Of a stretch of DNA of 64,000 nucleotides, positions 1 to 14,500 are shown piece by piece. Each line of letters begins with the position of its first letter. Within the stretch, counting starts at the first letter, position 1. The position numbers and the translations under genes were made by a program. This DNA comes from Thalassobacterium sedimentorum (GTDB lineage Bacteria; Verrucomicrobiota; Verrucomicrobiia; Opitutales; Coraliomargaritaceae): the NCBI RefSeq assembly GCF_031127905.1, contig NZ_JARXIC010000019.1, positions 16,398 through 80,397 of the forward strand, given 5' to 3'. The notes beneath the pieces are model-generated. The model saw only the letters and a list, made by a program, of their open reading frames with translations. It was not told the DNA's origin and made no database searches.

Positions 1-2500
1 GACTAGAACGCCATTAATGGTAGCGGAATCTACATCCAGCAACAGATTGATTGAATTGTTCAACGTGATCACTGGTCCAAGTGCTCCACGGAAGTTAATG
101 GTGCTCGTGCCAGTGGCCGTATTGCGGACAATGAGGCCTTGGGCACTATTGATGTTCGTCGTACCTGTCAGATTCTCAATGTAGTTCACGACTAAGAGAT
201 CGCGTGCCGCTAAGTTCAGCGTACCGCTATTCACCAGAATAGAGGAACCAGCATACATCTGTAGTCCACCGCTCGCCACATTCAAACTCACTGAACCGAA
301 GCCCGCCTGCTCGACGTCACTTTGGAGGTCCAAATTATGCCCAGTAACAAGCAGGGAAATGTTGCCCACTCCACCTGAACGAATGGTTAAGCCATGATTC
401 ACAAGATTCGTGACCACATTGCTCCCTGAAGGACGAAACTCGAAATTCAGATTGCCAGCGTCCGTAACAGCAGAGAATTCAAGCGAAGCGGTGACAATCG
501 CACCTCCAGCCGCGCCCTCAGCGCCGGTGGCCAGTTCAAGCTGTATTCCCTGATCTCCAGCAACAAGCAGCGGGATATCTGCAATGCTCGCAGTGGTGGT
601 TAGGCCCCCGTCGAGAATTTCAAGTTCAATGCCTCCTTCGCCTATGATGGCTCCGCCCAATGTCAGACTGCCATTGTCGACTGTCAAAGTGACTTCACCA
701 GTCGAGTCAGTCAGGACAATGCCATCGGCGGTAACTTCAGAGGCGCCACGAATGATCGCATTAAAGTCGCCTGATTCAACTAAAGCAGTCAATTGTGCTG
801 CGCTCAAACTGAGCCCTGCACCAAGTCCGGCGGCCCCCACATCTAGATCCAACAGTCCATTGCCAGCGACAAAGACTGGCTCAACTCCAGTTAGCGCAAA
901 CTGGAGGCCTCCCAATGCGAGAAAGAGATCCCCGTCCGTGTTGATCAAACGTGTTCCTAAAGTGACCGTTCCGTTCGAACGAAGGATGAAGTTACCATCG
1001 ACATTGACTTCGCCATTGACTGAAGACAGCGATGAAGCCGTGCCTTGATCGAGCAACAAGACAAAGGAATCGCCATCAACTGCATCTTTCAGACGCAAGC
1101 CATAGCGACCAATTTCAAGATCATTCAGTTCCACCAAATTGGCGGTGCCTGAGGCTTGAGCATCTAGGGTGGTCGCATCTGTCACGATGGAGCGTCCCGT
1201 CGCACCCAGGTTTCCACCTGCTAGTAATTGAACCGTATCGGCAGTCAATAAGTGCTGATCCGTTCCAACGCCAGCCGCCATCACATTGGCATTGCCGCGG
1301 ATTGAAATCAGTCCATCTGCAAGCATCACGGGCAAGGTTAATTCACCGCCAACCGTCATCTCAATATCGCCCTGAGCCGCACGAAGCACCACACCTGCGG
1401 GCAAGGTCACAGCGCCCGAAACACGCAACTCAATCGAACGCTGTAATGATTCAATCAGAGGCGTCTGCGATGAGTATCCGGCATCCACCTCTAAGGATTG
1501 AGCGGTCAACTGCACATCCCCATTCGCGGTAATGTAATCGCCGAGCAACAAGGCACCATTCACCCGAATCACTGCGGATCCTGTGCCAAGCGTGAGTCCG
1601 CCCGTCAAGTTAAGGTCCCCCGCGGAGAGGTTAAGTTGCAAACTGCCTGAATTGTTCAGATCTAACTGATCCACACGAGTCGTGCCAAATAGCATCAGGT
1701 AGGCGGAACCAGCGGTGACATTCTCAACTGTCAAAACTGGAGTTTCCACTGTTATATTATAGCTTGAACCACTCGCACCAATGCCGTCATCAGCGATGAT
1801 CATCGCAGTTGTAGTGGCTAGAACATTACGTGTACTGCCCGCCGCACTCAACAGCTGAGCCCCCGAATGAATCTCTACATTGCTACCAGATACATTCCCC
1901 AAAATAAGGTCTGCTCCTGAATCAATTGCGACAAGCGTACCCGACACAGTAGATGTGCCGGTCATATCCCAGGCAGCTGTTGTTGAAATTGAAACATCGC
2001 CACTGGTCGCGATCGCTGCCGCCAGCGCGCCAGCGCCCTCGATATCCAGTGTGATCGAACCACTGCCTGAAGTGATATCTGCAGCAGCATCCAAATCACC
2101 GTCAATCGTCAATAAGACATTACCAGTGCCCCCCGAAGTGATCGCCCCCTCGGTCGCGCTTAAATTCAAGTCACCGGTAAGCGTCCGAATGTCAATCAAC
2201 CCACCCTCAGTCGTCACGATGCCAGCGAGTGCCACGTCTTCAACCACTTCCGTGCTTAGATCCGTAAGTAAACGATGCAATGTCACCTCAACGCTTCCGA
2301 CTGTGGTATCATCGATCAATCTCAAGTGCACCGAAGAAGCCGCGATCGCAAGTAGGTCTACTTCTGCAATAAAGTCGCGTTCTAAAGTGCCGACATTGGT
2401 AGCGGTTTCAATGCGCAGGCTGTTGGCAAGCACCGCTGTAACCACTGTGGCCGCACGGCGAATACCTCCACTGTCGGAAACTAAAGAAACGACAGCGCCT
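1..2500 (-). repeat. Gene A haemagglutinin-like repeats running out of the window
   Basis: These repeats continue the beta-helix type, with strands such as G-S-L-T-L-G-G-A-I-I-G and L-N-L-A-A-R-D-L-L-V-V-N-Y-I. The 660-nt regularity is lost and the units are shorter. The frame is still open at position 1 (last visible residues D-S-A-T-I-N-G-V-L-V). Confidence 0.55.
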
Positions 2501-5500
2501 GTGGTCACACCCAAGGTTATGTTATCGGCGGCATGAATACCAATGTTAGCATTGGCAGCTGTAATCGTCGCATTGCCCGACATGGTGAAAGCACCGTTGG
2601 CTGATTCAAGCAGAATCGAGTCATTTGTATCACTGACCAAGGCACTCGCGAGTCCTAGGTTAATCGCATTTTCAGCCTGTAGCGTGATCAGACCGCTGCC
2701 GCTATTTAAGAGCCCCGTTAACTGCAACGCGTCCGCCGAACGTAGTAAGACCGAACCGCTTCCATCTGCAATCACATTGGGCGCTGAGATGCTGCCTGCT
2801 AATGTTTCCAAAACGATGGAACCATCATTCAATGCGGTCAAATGGTTGAGCGCAGCATCCGTGACAATCGTATTGCCCGCATTGGCTCCAAACTCATTCA
2901 CTGATGTTGTCACTGAAGCAACTGTGACAGCGTTTTGAGCGGTCAGAAAGATTCCATCATTCTGCGAATGGGCAGCTAAGGTCACCACATCCAAGGTCAA
3001 GTAACGAGACACCACACCAAGCCCACCGAGTGAGGAAACCCGCAGTGTATCTGCGCTCACATTCAAGCTAGAACCTGCGGCATTGACGATAGAAGCGCCC
3101 GCGACGAGTGAAACTGTATCGGCAATCACGTTACCAAGCGTCACACCCGCAGCAGCATCGAGACGTAAAGTCGAATCAGTGGCACTGATCGTAGCCGTGC
3201 CCTCCATCAAAATCGCATCGCTCGTCGACTGCAGACTGACATCCGCCGCACTCTGAATATTCACGTCAGCATCCAAGGTCAGTTGATCTTCAGCGAGCAC
3301 TGTAATCAAGCCAGTGTTCGAAAGAACATCCGCATTGGCGATTAAAGAACCAGCCGCTTGTAAATAAATACGTCCGGAACCATCGGCCACCACCGCAGTA
3401 TTGTTCGCAGAAAGATTGTCACCACCGACTTGGCTGACCGAAGTGCTGCCGTCATTGAGTGTGAGATCCCCCGCATTCAGGACCAGAATGATGTCACCAT
3501 CTTCCAGAGTAACGAGATCGGACTGTGCCGCATCCACAACCGTCTGCGTGCCCGCAGTCGCAGTGAATTCAGTCGTAACGACACGGACCGAAGCAACAGT
3601 CGTGCTGGAGGCGTCCGTTAGGAAGAGACCGCCCACGCTCGAAAGCGCCGAGAGCACGCCAGTATTTGTGCGTAAATGGTTGCTGGCAGAACCAATCGAT
3701 TCAGCGGCAGTCAAACGCAAGCCTTCACTCGCGAAGACTTCGGTGCTGGTTGCACTGTCATTTAATATCGCGCCCGAGGTCGATTGCAGCGCAACCGAAG
3801 CTCCTGAAACCTGGCCGACGGTCAAATCAGTTTCAGCCACCAGCCGAACCGAACCGGCACCCGCAACTGAAGCAGTCGCAGCAAAGGTCAATGCGCCCTG
3901 CTCCGATTCGATGGACACATGGCCTGCTCCAGTCGTCGCGATAGCAACGTTGTCATTGATATCTAAGGATTCCGCAGCACGCAGCGTTAAGTGACCGGTG
4001 GTCGCAAGGATCGACGCATTGGCGATCAACTGGCCATCTAATGCCTGTAGTAAGAGACCATCCGAACCACCCGCTTGCACGGCAATGGTATCAGCGTCAC
4101 GTCCGTCAGCAGCGGTCTGATCAACCAGTGCACTGCCATCGTCCAAAGTCAAATCACCGGATTCAACCACGATTACAATCGCGCCCCCCGCAGTCACATC
4201 TGACTGCGCAGCGTCCATAACCGTTTGAGTATTGCCACTGGTATCAAGGCCAGCCGTTGCCACACGGACAGATGTTACAGTGATAGCTGAGCTTTCGGTA
4301 ATGAAGATGCCCGCATCCGTGGCCGCTGCGCTAAGCTGAGCCACATCAGTCAGTAGATGACGATCTGCCGCACCGATCGCATTCTGAGCAAGTATTCGTA
4401 AGGAATCCGCGGTGACGTTAATGCTGCTAAACTGCGCACTCACCAAATCGCCCGCCTCAGAAATCAAAGAGACTGCCTCGGCGGAAAGTTGTCCGATGGT
4501 CGCGTTGCCTTGCGCACTCACACGCAGATTCCCAGTGCCCGCAGCGATGGTAGCCGTGGCTGGCATGGTCACTTGACCTGTAAATGCACCGAGTGAAATG
4601 TCGCCGCCATTGGTTGCCACATTCACACTCGCAAGTGTCAGGTCATTGCCTGCGATGAGTGATATATCACCCGTGCCCGATCGGACCGCAGAGTTGACCT
4701 CTAAGTCGCTCGCAACACCGATCAGGATGGAACCACTTCCATCAGCGACGACCACTGCACTGTCACTGTTGCCATCATTTAAAATGATGCTGCCTGTTTC
4801 CGACAGCAAAACGATATCACCATTGCCTCCCGAACGCAGATCGGACTGTGCCGCATCCGTTTGAGTGGCTGTCGTGGCAGTCGAGGAGACTCGATTGGTC
4901 GCAACTGAGACCGAAGTCACCGTTAAGTCGTCCGCCTCTGAAATAAAGACACTACCGTTCAGAGCATTCGCAGAAAGTTCTCTCACAGCAATTGCCAAGT
5001 GGCGATTACCAGCACCAATGCCAGCGCCTGCATTCAGGCGTAAACGACTTGCGGCAAGATTGTCAGAACTGCCAGACGCGGCCAAGATATTGGCATCTGA
5101 AAGAACGGAAATAGCAACTCCAGTCACACGCCCCAGTGTGATATCGCCTGTAGCTGCCAGACGAACATTTGCACCCGCACTAGTTATAGTCGTAGCGGTT
5201 TGAGTTAAACCCCCTGCACCGGCATCGAGATAAATATCCGCGCTAGCTCCGGTAAGTATGGAAACGCCGGAGTCGATGCTTAGACCGTCACCAGCGAGTA
5301 GTGTAACATGCCCCGTGCCCGATTGCACATTCGCATCCACCGTCAAGGCGTTGGCAGCTTCAATACGAATGCGGCCAGCACTTGCAGCCACGACAGGCGC
5401 GCCCGTCGCGATTTCCAATGCACCCGCTGTCGAGACTAAGACGATCGACCCGTCCACGGCAGTGGTCAGTCCCGCTAACGATGTGCCCGCAAGTAACGAA

Positions 5501-8500
5501 GTGCTGCTGTCGGCATTGACTTCGGAGACCAAGACGGTGACATCAGCGCTGACGATCGCGTCATTACTTTCAAGCAGGAAGATACCGTCCGCCCGCGTGC
5601 TGGCAGCCAGCGTGGCCACGTCAGTTTGCAAAGCCGCCGTTGCGCTGGCGATGCCCGTATCGGCGACAAGGCGAAGGTTGGTTGCAGTGACATTCGTCCC
5701 CGAACCTGCGGCCCGTAGAATCGAGCCCGTCACGGATTCGATGGCAACAGAGCTTGCTTCAAGCAGCCCCACAGTGACACTGCCCTGCGCCTCGAGTAAA
5801 GCCGAAGATCCCGTCGCACGCACCACTGCGGCGCTTCCCATCGTAATAGCACCAGCGGTGGATTGAACGAAGGCCGTGCCCGAGCTGCCAGTGCCGACGG
5901 TCGATCCCGCAGCCAAGCTGATGGCGTTGACCGCACGCAGGGTCAAGTGTCCCGAAGTGGACAAGACGCTTGCGTTGGCCGTCAAATTATTTGCAGCCGA
6001 GAGCAGCACATTGCCAGCGCCGTGCGCGATTACTGAAGCACCATTGAGATCGCCGCCTTCATTCAAAGTGAGCGAGCCAGATGTGGTGCGCAGAACAATC
6101 GAGGCCGAATCAGAAAGAGTCGTCAGATCACTCAGTGTGAGATCCGACTCACTGACTAAGCTGCCAGTGGCAGTGACTCGAGCTGTGCTCACAAGCACCG
6201 AGCCCACTGTGACTCCCACAGAGTTCACGAGATGAATGCCTTCCGCGCCAGCGATGGCGGCGATGCGGCCAACTTGAGTGCGGAAACTTTCAGCTGTCGT
6301 TGGAACTAAAGTACCGACACCGCCGTTCGAAGAGTGATCCGCCTGCAACAGCAAGTAGCTAGCGATCACCTCTTGATCGAATGCAGTCGAACCCGCGCCT
6401 CGAATGTGTCCCGTGGCGCTCACAAGTGCGGCACGCCCTTCAGTCATCACACCGCCAAGAAGAAGGTTTCCGCTCGCATTGAGCACGACATTCCCCGTCG
6501 AAGCGACAAAGCGAGAATCCGCTGCTGCCAATAAATCTCCCTCAGTTGAGAGGTGAATTTGCCCGACGCCGCCGGTGGAAATTTCAATGCCGGCGGCCAA
6601 TGAAAAATCGTTACCAGACAGCAAAGTAATCGCGCCCTCAGCACTCAAGACCTCGTCAGAAACAATGAGCTCATCTGGCGTATCCAGAAGAATACGCCCG
6701 GTGCCCGCAGCACGAACAGCATGTCCACTAAGCACCGAAAGGTCGCCAGCGGCTAAAGTAATAATTACCGCGCCATTGCTGCCGCCCGTTGCGATGCCGG
6801 AGAGTTCCGCCAGCGGTGTAGAAGTTAGCTCCCCATCTGCACTCACCAACGCAGTCGTCGCTTCAGTGGCACCGATCTCCAAACCATCGACTTCAAGTAA
6901 GTAGAGCGAACCGTTTGTCGTTTGCGCCGCAAGCGTCGCCACATCTGTATCCAAGGCATTGGTGGAAGCACCCACATTGCCATAGGCATTCAGACGTAAT
7001 GTCGCCGCAGTGACATTTGTGCGAGTCGCTTCGTTATCTGTAATTGAATTAGCCGTGGATGTCAGAGCGACCTGCCCCGCAGTTTCAATGCCGGCGACTG
7101 CAATCAATCCCGTGGTATTGACTACGATGTCTCCAAGCGCCGCTTGCAAAGTCGAGCCCGTTGCCATGCTCAAACCGCCCGCCGTAGACAGCACTGTCAA
7201 TGTGCCGGCTAGCTCTGTGGCGACCGTTGTATCCGATGCCAGCGATACACCTGCAGTTCCTTGTATAGTAAGTGAACCACCCGCGGCTTCAATATCGCCA
7301 TTGATTGTCACGGTAGCACCTGAAGCATTCGCTTCCAGTAAGAGATCGCCAGTATCACTGATACGAATGGTCGCACGATCAGGAGATTCCTCCAGAGCGG
7401 CCATCGCGGTAATACTGCCCGCCGCAAGCAGTGTCACACTGCCACCTCCAAGTGAGTTGATACCGAAGAGCGCGTCTGTTTCGTCCAAGGCCACCGAGGC
7501 TTGGCCATCCAGGTCCAATTGGTTCACCCAGCCAGTCGTCAAGCCGAGTTCCACTGCATTGGCTTCCGACAATGCAAGCGGCCCGCTTGTGATTTGAGCT
7601 GACAGGCGATTCGCGGAAATCTCCAGCGGATTGTAAGTCGCCGCACCTAACAAACCAGCCCCCGTCCCTGCTTCCAGCTGCAGACGATCGGCAATCAAAT
7701 CAACCGCGGCATTGCCACCATCGAGAATCGCACCTGTGGTCTTTAAGTGCACGTAGCCCAAAGCGGCATCAATAGAAGCCAGCGTCAACGAGCCTGTAAC
7801 ATCGATACCGATGTTACCAGAATTCGCACGAATGAAGCTGCCCTCATCCATCAGCAGATCCGCACCGGTGCGGATAAAAATATCGCCCGTCTGAGCGCGC
7901 ACACTTGAAATAGTGGCATCATCTGCCTCTGGCGCCGATTCAGCGACAGAAATCCAGTGCGCCCCTCCATCAATTTCCAAAGTGATATCACCATCGAGAC
8001 TACGAATGGCCGCATAGGCCTCTAAGGAGCTCGCTCCTAGGAAGATGCGCCCAGTTCCATTGGTGCCGATCGCACGTGCGTCGTCATCCCCATCTTGCAA
8101 GATGAGATGACCACCGAATTGTAAGAGTAAATCGCCCCCCGCCGAGGAGCTGATGTCCGACTGATTCGCGACCGTACGAACTGTTTCCACAGCCGTCTCA
8201 CCGATACTAGAAACTGTATCCACAGTCACGGAAATGCGATCTACTTCAACGGCTCCAACCGAATTCAAGCGAATCCCATCAACAGCTGCAGCAGTCAGCG
8301 TGACCACATCCACGCCGAGTGGATCGGCTACCGAAGCAATGGCAGCACCAGAAGAGAGACGCAGCGCATCCGCCACAACTTGGGTCGCAGACGCTGTGCT
8401 CAAGCGACTAATTGCGCCGCCGGCGGTTAGTGCCAAATCACCCGAGCCTGCATTGATCGAATGCAGAATGATCGCACCGCTGGCATTCAGAATCGCATCT

Positions 8501-11500
8501 TGATTACTCGTCGACAAAGTCGAAGTCGAAGCTTGGCTGAAGTCCCCACTCGTTTCGATCAGCACCGTGCCGGCATCGCTGAGGGTAAAATCACCATTGA
8601 GTGTGAGCGAATCAAGCGAGGTAAAATGAGCCGATCCAGTGCTCACCTGAGTATCGCCATCTAAGAGCATGGTGCCTACAGCTGAGATCAGCGCGTTGCC
8701 AGCAATTTGAACGGTAAGATCCCCCGCGAGTGGCTCAAAAGTCAGTGCACCACGCCCGCGCAAGACTGCATTGCCGGCATCCGTGCGGAATTGTGCGCTC
8801 ATCCACGTGTCAAAGTCGATGCTGCCATCAGCTTTTGCATAATCGACAGCAACCGTGGTTTCACCCACCGACAGATCATTCAGCGAATCAATCGCTAGCA
8901 CGCCATCCTGTGCATGCGCCGTCATACGATCAACCTCGATAATCAAGGCGTCCTCCACAGTGCTCAAAGCACCAATCGCACTCCCCGCAGAGAATTGTAA
9001 ATTCCCAGCGCGCACATTGGTGCGCCCATCATTCGCAGAGCGAAGGACCGATCCATTTGCAGAGGCGATATAGACTCCAGCCATCAAGCTCAACACTTGC
9101 GCCACTTCGACGTCATCCGAAGCCAGGAGTGCAACATCGCCACCGCCTGCAGATAAGGTGATCTCGGAAGCCATGGCTAGAGTGGCGCCCGAATCGATCA
9201 ATACATCCCCACCATCACTGGTAAGGTCTGCCTGCAAGGTGACACCAGACACAGCATTCAGTGTTAAAGCACCACCGCCTATAGTGATTGTTGCCAGTGC
9301 ATCCGTCAAAATACGGGCATCCGAGTCCACTAAGAAGCTGCCCGTGCCTGTCTGTAGAGCCGCTCCTGTAAAGTGAACATCTCCATTTTCACTGATCAAG
9401 ACTGAGCGCCCCGCAGTGGCTGATTGAGTCAATGAGTTAATCACCAGATCCGCGCCCGGTTCCGTCTCAGTGACCACGACGTCACCGGTTGCACCGGCGT
9501 TGTTTAGACTCAAAGTGCCAGACTGAATACGAATGGCATCTGCGATCTCGCCGATACCAGTTTCTGCATTCAGTGTAACGTGTCCGCTGGTGGCAACATT
9601 GGTGCCTGCTATGCTACGCACATTAGTGATCGCAGCACCGCTGATTAGAGCAATATCGCCACCGTCCGTAGAGACAACCGATGTGACTTCAATTGCGGCA
9701 GCCGCAGTGTATGTAATGTCTCCGGTATCGCTGGTGGTAGTCGCCGTGCCACTCATCAGAATCGCACCTGTAAGACTGCTAACAGAGAGTGTATCCACCG
9801 TCGCGACCGTGCCCGATTGGCGTATTTCCTGATCTGCAGTCAGTGTAAACACGTTCGCATTCGAAGCCCCCGCAAGAACAGCTTCATTTCCAGCAAATAG
9901 GCGAATCGTTTCCGCGGCAAAACTAGCCAGCGCAGTTTGCGTAATCGTATCCCCGGAATCAATTGAAACAGTCGTCGCTCCCGATGCAGTGATGGCACCA
10001 TTGACCCAAACCGTATCTGCAGCATCAACTGCGAAATCAGCTTCTGTAAGGCTCAGCCCAGCACCGTCGATCTCGACAGCACCATTGGTTTCAAAGCGAA
10101 TCGACTCGGCAGAAGCTTCAAGCATGCCTGTGTTCACTCGTAGCAGCGACGCATCATACACCTTAAGTAGAGGCGATTCGAGCGAGGCATTATTAATAAA
10201 GGCACCTGCAAGATCGAGGTCGATCCCATCAATTGCATGAATGTATGATGTGGCAGCATCAAAGCGAAGGTCACCACCGTCAGTGGTTGTGACAGTCACT
10301 GCACCCGTTTGAGAGGTCACCCGCGCGAGCAAGCTCATATCGCCGGTAGCCGTGATACTGATAGAGCCTTCGTTACCGGTGGCTGAAACTGCGCTCAAAT
10401 CACCTGCAGTCTCCGATTCAATGGCGGCGATGTTGACAATCTCAAACGGCAATTCGGAATGTGCATCGAGGAAGTCCTGTAACGCTCTGAATGTGGTCGT
10501 GGCATCCGCAAAGCGCACCTGTAGTAAGCGTAATCCATCGGCTTCAAAGAGCTTGACCGCAGCGGTCCCCGCATCCAGCGATGCATCGAGAGCGTAAGAG
10601 ACTTGAATGTCGTTGTTAATCACACCGCCAAGTGTTGAAGCCAGTTGCACTTCGATGCCGTTGGGTAATACCGTGGACAAAGTCGCGACAATTGGATCCG
10701 CACCATTCACAAAGGGCTGTAACTGATTCGCAAAAGTGCCGGAACCATCGGATGCATTCGCAAGCGTTGCACTGACTGGAACCGAAGCGCTATTAATTGC
10801 GGCGACCAAGGTATTGGCTGTGGTCACGCCTGACTGCACATTTAAAATGAGCGAACGCGATGCACTTATGTAACTAGCAACGGCCGAACCATCGTCGATC
10901 GAACCATCGTCGACAATATAAACACGGATGTTCTGGAGTAAGGTCGAATCGGAGTCCGCGACTAATTCAAAGTCATTATCATCTCCATAGGCATCGACTA
11001 CAGCACGTGCCACACTCCCCGTGCCGCCCGTAGTCGTAGAATAAGTGACTAATTGAATGCCGCCAAATCCTGTGGTATCGGCTGGCAATGAAGCTGTAAA
11101 CGGAATGCTAGCAGCATTCGGACCGAGGTTAATTGCCGTTAAAATACCACCTGCGGTCGCAAAGTCCGGGTTAATACGGATTTCGAGAATAGCATCCGTA
11201 TCATTGTAACTGGCACTCGCGGAGCCTGGCACAATCGCAGCGTCACTGATCAGCACAACTTCGATACCATTCTGATTATCGCCTGGCTCATCGGCTGTAA
11301 CGATAAAGTCATTATTCGTGCCGACCATCGCAACCGTAACGGAAGCATTCACTGCCACAGAACCACCTCGCAAAGCGAAATGGCTGGCTTGAATCGTGCC
11401 TGTGCCATTATTTGCGGTCGTCAATTCGGGAGTCAAGGAGGCGGTGAAGGTGCCTTCAGCATTCAGCGCAGCCACCACTTCAGCAGCAGATGTCACCGCA

Positions 11501-14500
11501 CTGTCGATATAGATCGACATGATATTTGTAACATCGTCGAAGCTAGCATTCACCCCATCGACACTAACTGAACCGTCATCGATAAAGCGGAAGTTGATTC
11601 CGTTATAAAGAGGTCCCGCGACATTTGATACAACCGTGATATCATTATGCGTGCCCACCGCACGGATCGTCGCCTGCGCGGATAAGTTCGACACCATCAA
11701 TACGGAGGCATCTCCGATCACGTCATCCGCATCCGACGGGTTCAAAGAACCACTAAACTCTGCAACGAATGGAGTGCCACCAGCTTCAGCGAGGTTGATC
11801 GCATCAATAATTTCACCCGCAGTCGTGTATCCAAAATTTATATACACATCCAACGCCCCAGTCGACTCATCCCACGCAACAAATGCTGAGTCAGTCGCTT
11901 CGGTTAAATGTCCACCGGGGCCATCATCCAAAAGTCGGAACACGAAATCGTTGGCCGCGGCACCTGGATCCGTGGAGGTCACGCGGATCGCATACAATGC
12001 GTCGGCAGGCTGGATCTCAGCGTAGGCAGCAATCGGATCCGCTCCAATCGCAGTCGTGCCAGCATTGTATGAAACAATGCCCTCATCCGCGCCGTGGCCG
12101 GCGTAGAAAGCATTCTCAGCGGAAGTGCCAACAGCAAAGACAGCAGACCCATCGCTGGGTCCTGTCACTGAAACAGCTGTGCCGGCAAAGTCGACATCGG
12201 CATTAATTGCATCTATAATTTGGGCAACAGTGGAGACTTCATTTTGAACAAACACACGTAACACACCACTGGTTGCGTTGTAGGCAGTGGAAGGTGGATT
12301 GCCGTCACGCAGGTCTGGTGTGTTGATGTCCTCAGACGCATCGATAGTATCACCGCTGTCACGAATGATCTCGAATAGGACGCTGACATCATTTCCGTCA
12401 GGGCCCGCCGCATCCATCAAAAGTGCAAATTCAAACTCAGAGCCTGGATAGACTTGAATCACTGATTTGACAGGGTCCACTGTGACCGCGCCATCATTAT
12501 CAAACTGAATCGCCCCACTAAACTGGGTTTGTAGCCCGCCCTGAAATCCAGAGAACGCGACATTCGGCGTGCTATCAGCATCGTAAGAAGTCACCGCAAA
12601 CCCTAGATTCGTGACACGCACGTCTCCGGTATTGTTCAGGTAAATCCCTGCGGCCCCCGCAGAGGCAGATACCTGAGCAACTGCGGTCGTCATTACAGAG
12701 GCTTCCGTGCCAACCGCATGGCCTGCTGTAAGTATGAGATCTGATGCATTCACACGCAGTGGACCGCCTGCGATACCAGCGAGAATCGAATCTTTAGCAA
12801 CCAGGGCGACTGCAGCAGTCGTGACGATTTCACCTGCGATCGTCACAGAACTGTCAGAGTCCACCAAGAGTGAGCCCGAGAGCAAATCCAGGGCAGCACC
12901 AGCGTTGAGAGTGAAATCATCCCCCGCGGACACTGAAAGGTCACCGCCATTTGATATAAAGTCAGCTACGCTGGTAAATTCAACTGCACCGTCCGCTCGC
13001 AGGGTGGCATCGCCGCCAGCAAGATTCAAGATGCCGTCCCAAGTCTGGCCAGCCGATGCTTGCCAGAGCACTGGCAGTGGTTCAGTCACTGCCACGGCAG
13101 CGGATGCGCCCGCCGAGCTGACATGGAGATCACCGTCGATAGTTGCGAAAAGTCCTTCTCCAAGCAAAACACCAAGGTCGAGGATGCTATTGAGAACCAA
13201 GGTATCCCCGCTCTGCTCATGCAGCACTGCAGGTAATGCCCCCAGCGGGCCCACTGCTGTGGTATTCACCGTCACGGAGTCTAGCAAGAGAGACTGTGCG
13301 TTATCAAAAGCAAGCGTCCCCTGCTCCACTGTGCCTGCCAGCACCGCAACATCTAAGCTCAAGCGTTGCGCTGGAGTCCCCATGGAACCGATACCGTCAA
13401 GCAGCAAGCCATGCGCTGTAATCGCAGCGACCATAGGCTCTGCATAGCCCATCACCGCACCAGTCGATTCCAGGGCGACATTGCCTGGAGTCGTCACTGA
13501 GAAAAGAGTAATCTCAGTGCCTGCAAAGAGTGAAATATCCTCGGCCGCTTCAATGCTGCCATCGGTCAATTGAGTCAAGGCTGCGCCTGCGCGTAGCACA
13601 AGTTCCGCTGCGGAGTCGATCGCAACCCCGCCTGTGTTAGGCCCCACTGTAATCGCGTCGTCGGAGAGAATAGAAATGGTGCCCGCAGTACTCGAAATCA
13701 AACCGTTGGTCGCAAAGGACTCAGCTGAACTAACATAGATACCGCCAGTATCTGTGGTCGCCGCTAAAGTGCCGAGCAGAACGGATAGTGTCTGACGCTC
13801 ACCGGATTCAATGCCGACGCCAGTGGATGCGTTTAAAGTCAATTGCCCTGCGGTCTCAAAATCGACCTCACTTTCGCTGGGATCGACATCAATGATCGAG
13901 CCAGTCGCAGAGGTCGCCGTAATCGCGCCCAGAACCGAGCTAACGTGCGCCACTGAAATACTGTTCCCTGCGTCTAAGGTGATGGATCCATTCACATTAT
14001 GAATATGTGAAGCGCTGCCCATCGTCAGCGCACCCGCGACCTCTAGCAATATTTCGCCGGCTCCAGTCGTGGTGATGACACGCTCCGCTGCAACATCCAG
14101 ATCGCCCCCGTTGGTGACGGTCAGCGTCAAACTGCCTTCGCCCAGAATCGATAGGTCACTTTGCGGGGCAATACTCACGTCTGTTTCTATAAACAACGAA
14201 TTGAAGCGAGTCACAGAAGTCGATGTGGTATCAACCAGTAGCGTGCCGTCATTGGACAAGTTATATACCGCGCCTGTCCCCGCCGACAAGCTGATGGCAT
14301 TGACATCTATCAAGAGCGCATCCGTGCTGCCATTCGCCCCCGCCACCGAATCACCAGCGACGAGCGCCAGTGTATCCGCACTTAGGATCAAGCGTGTATT
14401 CACACCGCCCGCAGCGGCTAAAATTGACCCGTTGCTTGCCCGTAGGCCAAGCGCAGCTTGCGTCGCAACCGCCCCGAGAGTAATATCCTGCGCTGCATCA

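Noticed and set aside
1880..2536. Plus-strand open frame of 218 codons
   Set aside because: It is antisense to gene A. The apparent serine- and valine-rich product mirrors the repeat composition of the coding strand.
5258..5866. Plus-strand open frame of 202 codons
   Set aside because: It is antisense to the gene A higher-order repeat. Similar frames appear at each repeat because the DNA is repetitive.
12707..13447. Plus-strand open frame of 246 codons
   Set aside because: It is antisense to gene A repeats, with no ribosome-binding site or domain, and is compositionally like the other shadows.
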